From JACPFN01 sp964406135 (lineage in GTDB: Bacteria > Babelota > Babeliae > Babelales > Chromulinivoraceae): a stretch of 64,000 nucleotides of DNA. The stretch's first letter is position 1. The number at the start of each line of letters is the position of its first letter. The notes beneath the pieces were generated by a model. The model saw only the letters and a list, made by a program, of their open reading frames with translations. It was not told where the DNA came from and made no database searches. Shown one piece after another: positions 16,986 to 25,923 of this stretch. The DNA lies in assembly GCA_964406135.1 (NCBI GenBank), contig CAYOQO010000002.1, positions 32,628-96,627 of the forward strand, read 5' to 3'. Both the position numbers and the translations under genes were made by a program.

Positions 16986-19619
16986 ATGAAGTTTTGTCAA
17001 AATATTAAATCGGTTATATTGATATGGTCTATGTTTTTTGGATCTGTTTTGCACACAAGTGATTTGAATGAAAATTCTGTGTATCTAAGTCTTAAAAATG
17101 AAGCCGAAGAATTAAATAAATTAATTAATGAGTTTTTGAGTGAGGGAAGTTTAGGGATTTCTCAACAAAAAAAGTTTGCTGAAAATTTAAGTGATTTTAA
17201 AAATAAGGTTAAAGATCTTAAAGCGCAAGATGTTGAGGTTGGTGGTCTTGAACAAAATTATATCAAAATTTATGATCATTGGGCTTATAAAATTATCAAT
17301 CAGTCTTCATTGCTTGATCAAATTGATCAAGCTGGAAAAGATGATTCAATTGATGCAGCATATAAAAATAAAGTAACACAATTGTGTGAAGATTTAAAAA
17401 ATATTATTCTTGCAAAGCACAAAGAATTTGACAATCAAATAGATGCAAAATTAGCGAATCTTGGTTCTTATTCTAAAATATCTCAAAAATCATTATTAAA
17501 ATTATTACATGATGAATATGATGCTTTTTATGTAGGTGTTCAAACTGCAAAAACAGCCATTAAAAATACATATTTTTCTTTTTTAATGGAACAAGATCCA
17601 AATTTTAATGTCACTGATTTAACGAATGAAGATAAAAAATTTGTACAAGGAATTGATAAAATTGCAAATGATGCAATTATTTTTCAAAAAGAGTTTATGT
17701 TGGATTTTACTTCACAGCAATTGGAAAAAAATCGAATTTTAAATTTGGCAGAGAGTTTAAAAAATACAAAATTATTAAATGAACAAATGTATCAAGCGCA
17801 GCTTGCAATAAATGAAGCAGGACTCCAACGTTCTTGGTGGGAAGAGCTTTTTGAATATGGAAAAGATTTTTTACAAGATTTTTCACAAGAATTTAAAAAA
17901 GAACTTACCATTCAAACGAATAAAGCAATTGTGCATGTTGGAGGAAAGCTTGCAGGAGAAATTGGCAGAGGTGTTATCAAGCCTGTTGCTGAAAGTTTAT
18001 CAGCTCAAGTTGCAAAATTTGGCATTACGATAAAAACAGAATCATTAGAAAATTTCTTTAAAGATTTAAGTCCTGCAGCGCGTGCTGTTAAAAAATTCAT
18101 TCGAGCAATCAATCCAGTGTTGCCTCCGGATCGTAGTGTTGTGGTCAAAACAGACATTTCATTATCAGATGCAGAACAAAAAGCAGTTGCAAATCGTATG
18201 AAAAGAATCTCTGCACATTTAAAATCAGAATTTAAAATTGAGCAACCTTTGCGTATGGCAATTTGTTGCAGTGGTGGTGGTGTGCGTGCAATGATTGGAA
18301 CTATGGGAATATTTCAAGCAGCATCTCGCACAAAAATACTGCAAAGTTGTTTGTATATGGTAGGGCTTTCAGGATCAACATGGATGATTGCTCCATGGAG
18401 TTATTGGTATCTGAAAAATAAAGCAAAGCTTGATTATGATCAATCTTTGCAAAAAATGGTTGATAATTGGAAGATCGTTTTAAATGATAACAAGATGGTT
18501 CAAGTTGGATCAAAAATTTGTACACCGGCAAATTTAGAGAACAAACAAGCTGCAATTTTTTCTGCTCAAATTGCTGTTCAACTAGCATATGGAGCTCCGA
18601 TTACTGCAGTTGATGTTTATGGTGCAATGGTTGGAAATTTTGCTTTAAGTTTAGCCGGAGATGATCGATTAAAAATTGATTGGTCATCAATTGCGCAGCC
18701 TTTGATAAATGGTGAAATTCCATTACCTTTATGTTCTGCCGTTTTTGATGGAGTATTGCCTGAAAACCGATTTAAAAAAAATAACTATGAATGGTGTGAA
18801 TTTAGTCCATTTGAAGTTGGCGGTACTAAAATTGGTTATATTCCGTTGCAATATTTAGGGTCCACGTTTGTGAATAATAAACTTGATACTTCTGAAGGCC
18901 AATTGCGACCATCATATTCATTAAGTTTCATTTTGGGTGTTTGTGGATCTGCCTTTGGTATTAATTTAAATGATGTGATTAATAAAACTCTTCCAAGTAT
19001 GATTTTTAAGATTAAAGATCAGAAAATTACACTTCCTATCGATATGTGGGTTCGTTCAACACTTGATGAATCATTTGGTCAAAAAGGTCGATTTAAGCGT
19101 GGCGACAGCTTGTATGCATTATTTGCAAATTATTCTATTGATAATTCAGAGAGTGTTTTACAACATCAAGATATGTTTGAATTGGTTGATGCAGGTATTG
19201 CGTTTAATATTCCATTGCCATTGATTTCAGATCGCACAGAACGCGCAGTTGATGTAATTATTATGTATGATTCAAATCCTGTTGATATGGGCTTTTTTAC
19301 AGATGCTGCAGTTTATTATAAAAAATTAAATGCTGCGCCAATGCCAGATTTTTCACAAGCAACTCGGGAATCACTACAATCAAAAGTTATGACGGTGTTT
19401 AATGATCCTCGAGATATAAAATATGATAAAACGAAGCCAACTTTATTATATTTTCCAACCATGGTGAATATTAAAAAACCTCCTTATATTACGACAAATT
19501 TTAAATATAAGCCTGAAGAGTTACAACATTTGATTGATAAAACGAGTGCATCATTTTCATCACAAATTGAAGATATTAAAAAGATTATGAAATTGGTTGC
19601 AAATTACAGATATTCTTAA
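16986..19619 (+). CDS. Exported cPLA2-like (PLA2_B-type) lysophospholipase
   Basis: A signal peptide (MKFCQNIKSVILIWSMFFGS) is followed by about 400 residues of helical, coiled-coil-prone sequence and then a catalytic domain. SGGGVRAM (429-436) is the oxyanion element, GLSGSTW carries the nucleophile Ser462, and VDAGIAFNIPLPLI carries Asp735. This Gly-Gly-Gly-x-Arg, GxSGS and DxG order is that of eukaryotic group IV cytosolic phospholipase A2. It is closer to that than to ordinary bacterial patatins (GxSxG/DGG). The enzyme would release fatty acids from phospholipids or lysophospholipids. Export of such an enzyme by a host-dependent bacterium suggests action on host membranes. Length 877; GGAGA precedes the ATG. 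Its 3' end overlaps the convergent gene by 35 bases. Confidence 0.85.
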   Translation: MKFCQNIKSVILIWSMFFGSVLHTSDLNENSVYLSLKNEAEELNKLINEFLSEGSLGISQQKKFAENLSDFKNKVKDLKAQDVEVGGLEQNYIKIYDHWAYKIINQSSLLDQIDQAGKDDSIDAAYKNKVTQLCEDLKNIILAKHKEFDNQIDAKLANLGSYSKISQKSLLKLLHDEYDAFYVGVQTAKTAIKNTYFSFLMEQDPNFNVTDLTNEDKKFVQGIDKIANDAIIFQKEFMLDFTSQQLEKNRILNLAESLKNTKLLNEQMYQAQLAINEAGLQRSWWEELFEYGKDFLQDFSQEFKKELTIQTNKAIVHVGGKLAGEIGRGVIKPVAESLSAQVAKFGITIKTESLENFFKDLSPAARAVKKFIRAINPVLPPDRSVVVKTDISLSDAEQKAVANRMKRISAHLKSEFKIEQPLRMAICCSGGGVRAMIGTMGIFQAASRTKILQSCLYMVGLSGSTWMIAPWSYWYLKNKAKLDYDQSLQKMVDNWKIVLNDNKMVQVGSKICTPANLENKQAAIFSAQIAVQLAYGAPITAVDVYGAMVGNFALSLAGDDRLKIDWSSIAQPLINGEIPLPLCSAVFDGVLPENRFKKNNYEWCEFSPFEVGGTKIGYIPLQYLGSTFVNNKLDTSEGQLRPSYSLSFILGVCGSAFGINLNDVINKTLPSMIFKIKDQKITLPIDMWVRSTLDESFGQKGRFKRGDSLYALFANYSIDNSESVLQHQDMFELVDAGIAFNIPLPLISDRTERAVDVIIMYDSNPVDMGFFTDAAVYYKKLNAAPMPDFSQATRESLQSKVMTVFNDPRDIKYDKTKPTLLYFPTMVNIKKPPYITTNFKYKPEELQHLIDKTSASFSSQIEDIKKIMKLVANYRYS

Positions 19620-20139
19620 ATTTTTTACGAGCTTCAATTTTTTGCATAAAATCATGCGATACAAAGGATTTTTTTTGATAGTCCTTTAAATAATCTGCAG
19701 CATCATTTGTCGCAACATGCATATCACGTTTGCAGGTATTAAAATGTTTGCATTCACAAGTAAGCATAAAAGCGCTGACTGTTGTTAAATATATTGGAGC
19801 AATCGAGATCATGCGATGAAAATGATCTACATTGTTCAACAAAAAAATTGCAACCGATCCATATAAGAGAACTTGTGCAGTGCTTTCACAAATATGCCAC
19901 TTCCATTGTGATTTATGAATTGAAGCATTTAGATATTTTCTTTCACAATCAAGAACTTTTTCGCGTAATAAATCTTCTTGCTGTGATGCTTGTAGAGCTA
20001 ATGTTTCTGGTGTTGTTGGTCGTGATGCGGGCGATGATGATCGAGATGATGCTCGAAAAGTTCTTTCTGCTAAAAATAAATCATCAGTTGAGCCTTGTAA
20101 AAATGAAGTGTAAAAAATAACGAAAAACATAATAATCAT
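19585..20139 (-). CDS. Exported protein with membrane segments
   Basis: This 184-residue protein starts with a hydrophobic segment (MIIMFFVIFYTSFLQG). A Ser/Pro/Arg/Thr-rich stretch (RASSRSSSPASRPTTPET) follows, then two more hydrophobic segments (QVLLYGSVAIFLL and IAPIYLTTVSAFMLTC) and a Cys-containing CECKHFNTCKRD. AAAGGAAC precedes the ATG. The 3' end overlaps the phospholipase gene on the other strand by 35 bases. No family recognised. Confidence 0.55.
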   Translation of the reverse strand: MIIMFFVIFYTSFLQGSTDDLFLAERTFRASSRSSSPASRPTTPETLALQASQQEDLLREKVLDCERKYLNASIHKSQWKWHICESTAQVLLYGSVAIFLLNNVDHFHRMISIAPIYLTTVSAFMLTCECKHFNTCKRDMHVATNDAADYLKDYQKKSFVSHDFMQKIEARKKFKNICNLQPIS

Positions 20140-20211
20140 TTTGTTCCTTTGATTAAGCCGATATCTTGATTTTTTAGTTTAGTTGTTTTAAAAAAATTAA
20201 AAATTAAAATT

Positions 20212-21075
20212 TCAAGGATTCCATATTTTGGTTAAAGCTGGTTCTTGCATGACGGCATGCGTTGCGCCAAAGATAATAAAAATATTTTTGCCTTGCATGA
20301 TTAATTTTTGAATTTGATTGATGATGTATTTATCGCGTAAAATATTATTTTGTCGGTGAATTTTGCCAATAATGTGATCATTATTTTTTAAATTGATTGC
20401 ATCTCGAATTTTTGTTTCATTATCAACATCAAATGGTTCTTGAAATAATTGTTGATGGATGATTTCAAATTGTTTTAAATTTTTGTTGCCTAAAAAATTA
20501 TTAAATTGTTTCAGATATGTTTTTAAATTTCGCTTGAGGCCATTTTTTTTGCGTTCATTGAATTGATGCCAAACGTCAGTAAATCGCATGTAGTAAACTT
20601 CATCGGCAGAAAATGTTTTGCGGAGTTGTGTTTCTAAATATTGGTCATTAGGTTCAATCGATACGCATGGAATTGATGCTTGATGTGCTAAAAATGTTGC
20701 ATAGCCAGCTTCTCCATCCTTTATGATTGCTTGAGTCTGGGTTGGATGCATGCGACGTATGCCTCCTTCAACAATCACGATGCAATTTTTACCATCAGTT
20801 TGTTGTAAAAATTCGTGCCAAAGTTCTGTGAGCTTTGGATATTGTTCATCCTGAGGATCATGTGCATGATTCGATCCAAAATAAAATAAAGATTGGTTTG
20901 GTTTCATAAGTTTGAAGCTGTAAGGAACTTTATGCTCTGTGACTTGATACGTTTCAAAAGACATCAAGGATGATGTTTGATTGTGATCAGGCTTTGACGA
21001 GTGTCGATTAAAATAAAAGTATGTAATGATTCCTATTGCAAAAATGAAACTGATAATTTTGTATAATTTATTCAT
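20212..21075 (-). CDS. Anchored TraB/ChaN-like protein
   Basis: A short N-terminal membrane segment (ISFIFAIGIITYFYF) anchors a 287-residue protein. The motif FYFGSNHAHDPQDEQY near residue 65 and FIIFGATHAVMQEPAL near the C-terminus recall the paired His motifs of the TraB/TIKI/ChaN/EreA superfamily. In that superfamily Glu/His residues form a metal or catalytic site. IVIVEGGIRR supplies a possible Glu. Members act as proteases, haem-binding proteins or esterases, so the activity is open. The assignment rests on these short motifs. Confidence 0.5.
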   Translation of the reverse strand: MNKLYKIISFIFAIGIITYFYFNRHSSKPDHNQTSSLMSFETYQVTEHKVPYSFKLMKPNQSLFYFGSNHAHDPQDEQYPKLTELWHEFLQQTDGKNCIVIVEGGIRRMHPTQTQAIIKDGEAGYATFLAHQASIPCVSIEPNDQYLETQLRKTFSADEVYYMRFTDVWHQFNERKKNGLKRNLKTYLKQFNNFLGNKNLKQFEIIHQQLFQEPFDVDNETKIRDAINLKNNDHIIGKIHRQNNILRDKYIINQIQKLIMQGKNIFIIFGATHAVMQEPALTKIWNP

Positions 21076-21174
21076 AAAAACTCCACTTGCAAATTTGTCT
21101 GTTCATTGAAGTTTCTACATCTTTGCGCTAAGCTAATTCAATATTTTTAAAAGTTTTACTCACTTGGTATCTGC

Positions 21175-22911
21175 ATGAATTATTCTTTTGTTCAAGGATC
21201 AAAATATTTAATCGGTATTCCTCAAATTGATCATGAAAAAGCTTTAAAAATTTCCCATCGTTTTGGTCTATCATTATCATTGGCGCAGACACTTCTTGCC
21301 AGGTCCTTGGATGATGAACATGCAATTCAAGATTTTTTAATCAGCTCCGTTGAGCAAAATGTGCATGATCCAAAATTGATGAAGGATGCGAAAAAGGCTG
21401 TTGAGCGAATTTTGCAAGCTATTGAAAATAAAGAAAAAATTTTGATTGCAGGGGATTATGATGTGGATGGAATCACTTCATCATCATTGATGCTTATGGG
21501 TTTGTTGCCTTTAGGTGCATCAGTCAATTTTTATTTACCGAATCGTGTGAAAGATGGGTATGGTCTTTCAACAAAAATTGTGCAAAAAGCATATGACAAT
21601 GGTTATAAAGTGATCATTACCGTGGATAATGGAATTACCGCTTTTGAACCTGCAATTTTAGCAAAAAAATTGGGCATTGATTTGATCATTACTGATCACC
21701 ATCGACCGCATGATCATGTGCCTGATGCATATGCCATTGTCAATCCACATCAAAAAGATTGTGCTTATCCGTTTAAATATTTTGCTGGAGTTGGTGTAGC
21801 ATTCAAAATTTTAAGTTTGCTGTATGAGCAAAAAAATATGCAAATTCCTGGAAAAGTGATTGAGCTTTTACTTTTTGGAACTGTAGCAGATGTGGTACCA
21901 CTCACCGGAGAAAATCGTTACTGGGTTCGGTATGGACTTGGTTATGTCAATCAAACTGAAAGTTATTCTTTAACAGTTTTAAAACAAAATAGTAAATTTA
22001 CAAAACCTGAACTTTTTTCAATTGATATTGGATTTTCAATTACTCCTCAAATTAATGCACTGGGTCGTTTGGATGATGCGCGAGAGGGGGTTCAATTTTT
22101 GATTGGGAATAATCAAGCTGAAGTTGATCGTATTGGAAAAATTTTGCTTGAAATGAATCAATCGCGCAAAGAGGTTGAGAAAAAAATTATTGATGAAATT
22201 GTGGATCAGATTGAATCTGGAAAAATTGATATTTCAAAAAATGTGGTTATTGCAGCAAGTCATCATTGGCCTTCAGGCGTGATTGGGCTTGTAGCTTCTC
22301 GCATTGTTGGATTGTATGGCAAGCCAACCTTGTTGTTTCATTTGACGCGTGATGGACTTGCAAAAGGATCATGCAGATCAATTCAAGAATTTAATGTGTT
22401 TGAAGCATTGAGTGAATCAAAAGAGTTGTTGATTGCTTTTGGGGGACATTCTCATGCTGCAGGATTGTCACTGAAAGCTGAAAATTTACCAGAGTTACAA
22501 CGACGACTTGAAGATAAAGTTGCTCGAGAACTTACTGAATTTGACCTTAAACAAAAATTATTAACTGATGCGCGCGTTTATGGCTTGGAAGAATTTTCAA
22601 GCAAGCTGATGCAAGATTTAAGATTTTTCGAACCATTTGGACATCAAAATCCTCAACCAACATTTTATGTGTCTGATGTGGTGCTTGTTCAAAAGCCGCA
22701 ACTTTTAAAAGAGCTCCATCTGAAATGTTCAGTTTTTGCACAAGGCGTAATTAAATCAGTGATATTTTTCAATCGGCCGGATCTGTTTGATGCATTGGTG
22801 GCTCAAGGTGATGAGTCATTTGATATTGTAGGTCAGGCTGTGCATAATTATTGGAATGGAAACTATACAATTGAAATTCAGGGCATTGATGTAATTTTGA
22901 AAAAAGCATGA
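21175..22911 (+). CDS. recJ: Single-stranded-DNA-specific exonuclease RecJ
   Basis: RecJ degrades single-stranded DNA 5' to 3' in recombination and repair. The DHH-domain motifs are present: GDYDVDGITSSS, ITVDNGI and ITDHHRPHD. The DHHA1 domain has the glycine-rich FGGHSHAAGLSLK, and a C-terminal OB-like segment follows. At 578 residues it matches E. coli RecJ. No clear ribosome site precedes the ATG at 21175. The COG1373 palindrome lies directly after its stop. Confidence 0.95.
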   Translation: MNYSFVQGSKYLIGIPQIDHEKALKISHRFGLSLSLAQTLLARSLDDEHAIQDFLISSVEQNVHDPKLMKDAKKAVERILQAIENKEKILIAGDYDVDGITSSSLMLMGLLPLGASVNFYLPNRVKDGYGLSTKIVQKAYDNGYKVIITVDNGITAFEPAILAKKLGIDLIITDHHRPHDHVPDAYAIVNPHQKDCAYPFKYFAGVGVAFKILSLLYEQKNMQIPGKVIELLLFGTVADVVPLTGENRYWVRYGLGYVNQTESYSLTVLKQNSKFTKPELFSIDIGFSITPQINALGRLDDAREGVQFLIGNNQAEVDRIGKILLEMNQSRKEVEKKIIDEIVDQIESGKIDISKNVVIAASHHWPSGVIGLVASRIVGLYGKPTLLFHLTRDGLAKGSCRSIQEFNVFEALSESKELLIAFGGHSHAAGLSLKAENLPELQRRLEDKVARELTEFDLKQKLLTDARVYGLEEFSSKLMQDLRFFEPFGHQNPQPTFYVSDVVLVQKPQLLKELHLKCSVFAQGVIKSVIFFNRPDLFDALVAQGDESFDIVGQAVHNYWNGNYTIEIQGIDVILKKA

Positions 22912-22926
22912 AAAAAGGTTTTATTT

Positions 22927-22993
22927 CGACTAAATGCAAACTCGGTTTTGCATTTAGTGCGACTAAATGTTAAATTGAGTTTGCATTTAGTCG
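22927..22993. repeat. Palindromic element upstream of the COG1373 ATPase
   Basis: Perfect 17-base arms (22927-22943 CGACTAAATGCAAACTC and 22977-22993) enclose 33 bases. Two further copies of CATTTAGT/ACTAAATG lie inside, so several alternative hairpins can form. The right arm ends 27 bases before the ATG at 23020. Confidence 0.9.
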
Positions 22994-23019
22994 TATTTTT
23001 GGATAAAAAGGACATTTTT

Positions 23020-24180
23020 ATGGTAATTAATAGGCCATACTGGAAAAATTTTATTGAGCAAGCCTGGAAAGAAAGAACTGTTATTTGGCTCATGGGTGTG
23101 CGAAGGGTTGGTAAAACAAGTCTATGCCAGTCCTTTCAAGATGCGGAATATTTTGACTGTGAAAGTCCTCGCGTGCAAAAAATGCTCGAAGACCCAGAGC
23201 TTTTTTTGGAAGGTAAAAAAGGAAAGCGAATTATTTTAGATGAGATTCATATGCTTTCTGCGCCATCAACAGTTTTAAAACTTGCAGCGGATCATTTTCC
23301 ATCGATTCAAATTCTTGCAACAGGTTCTTCAACTTTGGGAGCAAGTAAAAAATTTTCAGATACATTAACGGGTAGAAAACGAGAAGTTTGGTTAACGCCA
23401 TTGCTCTTGGAAGAGATGGAAATTTTTGGAAATACAGATATTCGGCATAGATTTTTGCAAGGAGGATTTCCTTCATTTTTTATGCAAAAACTATTGCCTG
23501 AAAAAGATTTTAGAGAATGGATAGATGCATATTGGGCAAAAGATATACAAGATTTTTTTACTGTTTCAAAAAGAATGGCATTTCAAAAATTTGTTGAATT
23601 ACTTTTGGCAAATAGTGGCGGTATGTTTGAAATCAGTAACTATACAACTCCGTGTGAAGTCAGTCGACCAACCATTGAAAGTTATTTAAATGTTTTGTCT
23701 GAAACATTTGTGGTGCATATTATTCGTCCTTTTTCAACGCACAAAGCTTCAGAGATAGTTAAAGCTCCTAAGGTCTATGGCATGGATACAGGATTTGTTT
23801 GTTATGCAAAAGGTCGAGGTGAGCTTCGTGCCGAAGATTTAGGATTTATGTGGGAACATGTAGTGCTTAATGAGTTGCATGGATATTTGCAAAAAGAACC
23901 TGTTTTATATTGGCGAAATAAGTCAAACAGTGAAATAGATTTTATTGTTAAAAATCGTATGAAAAATACTGTAGCTGCAATTGAATGTAAATTTAATAGC
24001 TCTGGTGATGGATTTTCTGGAAATCTTGGGAAAAATTTTGAAGCTTTTCGTGATTTGTATCCGAATGGGCAAAATTTTGTAGTATCCTACAATATTGATC
24101 ATTCTTATCAAAAACAGTACAAGAATTTATTGATTCATTTTGTAAACATTAAAGACTTGATTCGTTTATTGAATATTTAG
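23020..24180 (+). CDS. COG1373-type AAA ATPase with DUF4143 domain
   Basis: The N-terminal AAA domain has Walker A GVRRVGKTS and Walker B RIILDEIHML, followed by the sensor-like ILATGSSTLGASKKF. A DUF4143 segment follows, and the C-terminus carries NSEIDFIVKN then AAIECKF. That pair resembles a PD-(D/E)xK nuclease core (D, then E-x-K). 386 residues. These ATPases are widespread, often multicopy and of unknown role; mobile or defence functions have been suggested. The start follows AAAAGG. A strong palindrome overlaps the upstream region and could be its operator or target. Confidence 0.88.
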   Translation: MVINRPYWKNFIEQAWKERTVIWLMGVRRVGKTSLCQSFQDAEYFDCESPRVQKMLEDPELFLEGKKGKRIILDEIHMLSAPSTVLKLAADHFPSIQILATGSSTLGASKKFSDTLTGRKREVWLTPLLLEEMEIFGNTDIRHRFLQGGFPSFFMQKLLPEKDFREWIDAYWAKDIQDFFTVSKRMAFQKFVELLLANSGGMFEISNYTTPCEVSRPTIESYLNVLSETFVVHIIRPFSTHKASEIVKAPKVYGMDTGFVCYAKGRGELRAEDLGFMWEHVVLNELHGYLQKEPVLYWRNKSNSEIDFIVKNRMKNTVAAIECKFNSSGDGFSGNLGKNFEAFRDLYPNGQNFVVSYNIDHSYQKQYKNLLIHFVNIKDLIRLLNI

Positions 24181-24224
24181 ATTATGCTTATTTTAAAATC
24201 AAATCTTTGTAAAAACAGGAATGT

Positions 24225-24905
24225 ATGATTATTACCATTGATGGGCCAAGTGGTGCTGGAAAATCAACTTTAGCACTCAAAATTGCAAAATATTTACATT
24301 TTTCATATTTAAATTCTGGATATTTTTATCGAGCATTGGCGTATGTGCTTAAAAATTTTTATGGCTATAATCAAACAAAAATGCAGCATCCAGATGCGAA
24401 AGATTTAAAAGCAATTTTTTTCAGTGGCAATTTAAAATACGCTTATGAAAATGGGTTAGCAAAAATGTTCTGGATTGATGACATTACGTTTTTTTTAAAA
24501 GATCCTGAAATTTCACACATGGCGGCATTCTTAGGACAACATGAGCTGGTCAGAGAACTGGTGCATCAGGCAGAACGAGCATTTGTTGCAGATCATGACA
24601 GTGTGATTGAAGGTCGTGCCTGTGGTTCAGTAATTTTTCCACAAGCAGAAGTAAAATTTTTTTTAACAGCATCAGTGCAGGTGCGAGCAGAGCGTTTGCA
24701 AAAAGATCAACAAAAACGTGGCAATGTTTTAAGCTTGCAAGAGGCTTTGGATCATATCAATATGCGTGATATCATGGATCTTGAAAGACCAGTTGAGCCA
24801 TTGATCAAGCCTTTTGGTGCTATTGAACTGGATTCAACTGATACGAATGTTGATGAGCTGTTTGAGATGGCTTTACATGTTATTAAAAATGTTAGGAAGT
24901 TTTAA
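24225..24905 (+). CDS. cmk: Cytidylate kinase
   Basis: Cmk phosphorylates CMP and dCMP with ATP. The P-loop is IDGPSGAGKST at the N-terminus, the nucleotide-binding SGYFYRALAY follows, and the C-terminal part has IEGRACGSVIFP and KFFLTASVQVRAERL. The 226-residue length is normal. In a cell that imports nucleotides this enzyme still supplies the CDP/dCDP pool. The stop overlaps the next start (TAATG), so the three genes 24225-25602 look like one operon. Confidence 0.93.
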   Translation: MIITIDGPSGAGKSTLALKIAKYLHFSYLNSGYFYRALAYVLKNFYGYNQTKMQHPDAKDLKAIFFSGNLKYAYENGLAKMFWIDDITFFLKDPEISHMAAFLGQHELVRELVHQAERAFVADHDSVIEGRACGSVIFPQAEVKFFLTASVQVRAERLQKDQQKRGNVLSLQEALDHINMRDIMDLERPVEPLIKPFGAIELDSTDTNVDELFEMALHVIKNVRKF

Positions 24906-25225
24906 TGCAAATTAAAAAAATAATGTTTTTGGTATTTGGTTGTTCTGTATTGCAAAGTGTAAAGGCAAGTGACAGTCCTAAAAGTATTACGATGCCGAAT
25001 GAACAACGGACAGTTGAAATATTAAATATGAGTAATTTTATGAATCCGAGATTTAAAAATGTTGATTTTAATGTTCAAGTTGCAAAAGAACTTGCAAATC
25101 AAGAAATGACAGAACAAAAATTACAAGATTTTTTGAAAGAACGCTATCCAGATGCTTTGTCTCGAGAAATTTCGAGTAAGGCTATACTTTTTGATGCTGA
25201 ATTTTATTTTAATGGGAAAAAATAA
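24905..25225 (+). CDS. Small exported protein
   Basis: This 106-residue protein starts with a signal peptide (MQIKKIMFLVFGCSVLQSVKA) followed by a hydrophilic helical part (VAKELANQEMTEQKLQDFLK). Its start overlaps the cmk stop by one base and its stop overlaps the next start the same way. No family recognised. Confidence 0.6.
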   Translation: MQIKKIMFLVFGCSVLQSVKASDSPKSITMPNEQRTVEILNMSNFMNPRFKNVDFNVQVAKELANQEMTEQKLQDFLKERYPDALSREISSKAILFDAEFYFNGKK

Positions 25226-25602
25226 TGAGACATTTTGTGTATAGTTCAAGATTATTAATCATTTTGCTGTTTTGTTTTTCACAAATCATGCAAGCTGTAG
25301 AACGTCCAATGAGTATTCGTGAAATAAATCAAAGTTGGGATCTGTATCTGACTTTAAAATATGCTGATTTTAATGATGATCAAAAGCAGCTCAAAAGCAG
25401 AATAGAAAGATATTTAAATTGTGGAGCTCGTCCAAATATTTTGTATGAAAAAAATACGACCGCGATAAGCCTGGCAGAACAGAAAAAATTTACAGAAATT
25501 GTTGTGTTGATGAATCGAAAAATTATATCAGAGCAAGATGCCCTGCATCAGGTGTGGAATGAGCTTGAAAAGAGAGGAATTTTAAAAAAATCTCAACTTT
25601 GA
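25225..25602 (+). CDS. Small exported protein with one ankyrin-like unit
   Basis: A signal peptide (about residues 1-28) precedes a 125-residue protein. The segment ERYLNCGARPNILYEKNTTA followed by ISLAEQKKFTEIVVLM fits an ankyrin repeat (GAxPN, then TAxxLA and IVxLL). A single unit is too short for a stable ankyrin fold, so it may be a fragment or a capping unit. Translation is coupled to 24905 (TAATG). Ankyrin proteins are frequent in host-associated bacteria. Confidence 0.55.
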   Translation: MRHFVYSSRLLIILLFCFSQIMQAVERPMSIREINQSWDLYLTLKYADFNDDQKQLKSRIERYLNCGARPNILYEKNTTAISLAEQKKFTEIVVLMNRKIISEQDALHQVWNELEKRGILKKSQL

Positions 25603-25623
25603 ATTGAACTTAAATTTTAAATA

Positions 25624-25657
25624 AAAATGGACTCAAATACATTGAGTCCATTTTTAT
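25624..25657 (+). terminator. Terminator of the cmk operon
   Basis: ATGGACTCAA and TTGAGTCCAT arms are followed by TTTTATTT. Confidence 0.85.
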
Positions 25658-25679
25658 TTAAAATTCAAAACGAAGGTGT

Positions 25680-25877
25680 TTATTTTTCGTCTGAAAGTTC
25701 GTCTTCTGAAACTTCTGTTTTTACAGAATCTGCCATGCCTGGCATTTCTTCTGTTTGTTCAGGGTTAACAACTGGTTCTGCCATAACTTCTGTTGCGATT
25801 GTTTCTACTTTGTCTTTTTTAGACCAGCAAGCTGCCAAAAAAGGAACAATTGCTAAAGCGAACATAACTTTTTTCAT
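25680..25877 (-). CDS. Small lipoprotein
   Basis: This 65-residue protein has a lipobox (FLAAC; Cys17 after a hydrophobic stretch) and so should be lipid-anchored. The mature part is acidic (EMPGMADSVKTEVSEDELSD) and probably disordered. AAAGGA precedes the ATG. It lies 46 bases beyond the lon stop on the same strand. Function unknown; small lipoproteins of this kind often sit in the outer membrane. Confidence 0.7.
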   Translation of the reverse strand: MKKVMFALAIVPFLAACWSKKDKVETIATEVMAEPVVNPEQTEEMPGMADSVKTEVSEDELSDEK

Positions 25878-25923
25878 GAAAATCCTTTAAGAGGGTTGTT
25901 AAAAAATATAAGCCAAAATTTAA

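Noticed and set aside
25627..25890. A plus-strand frame opposite the small lipoprotein
   Set aside because: It begins inside the terminator hairpin; the minus-strand frame has a ribosome site and a lipobox.
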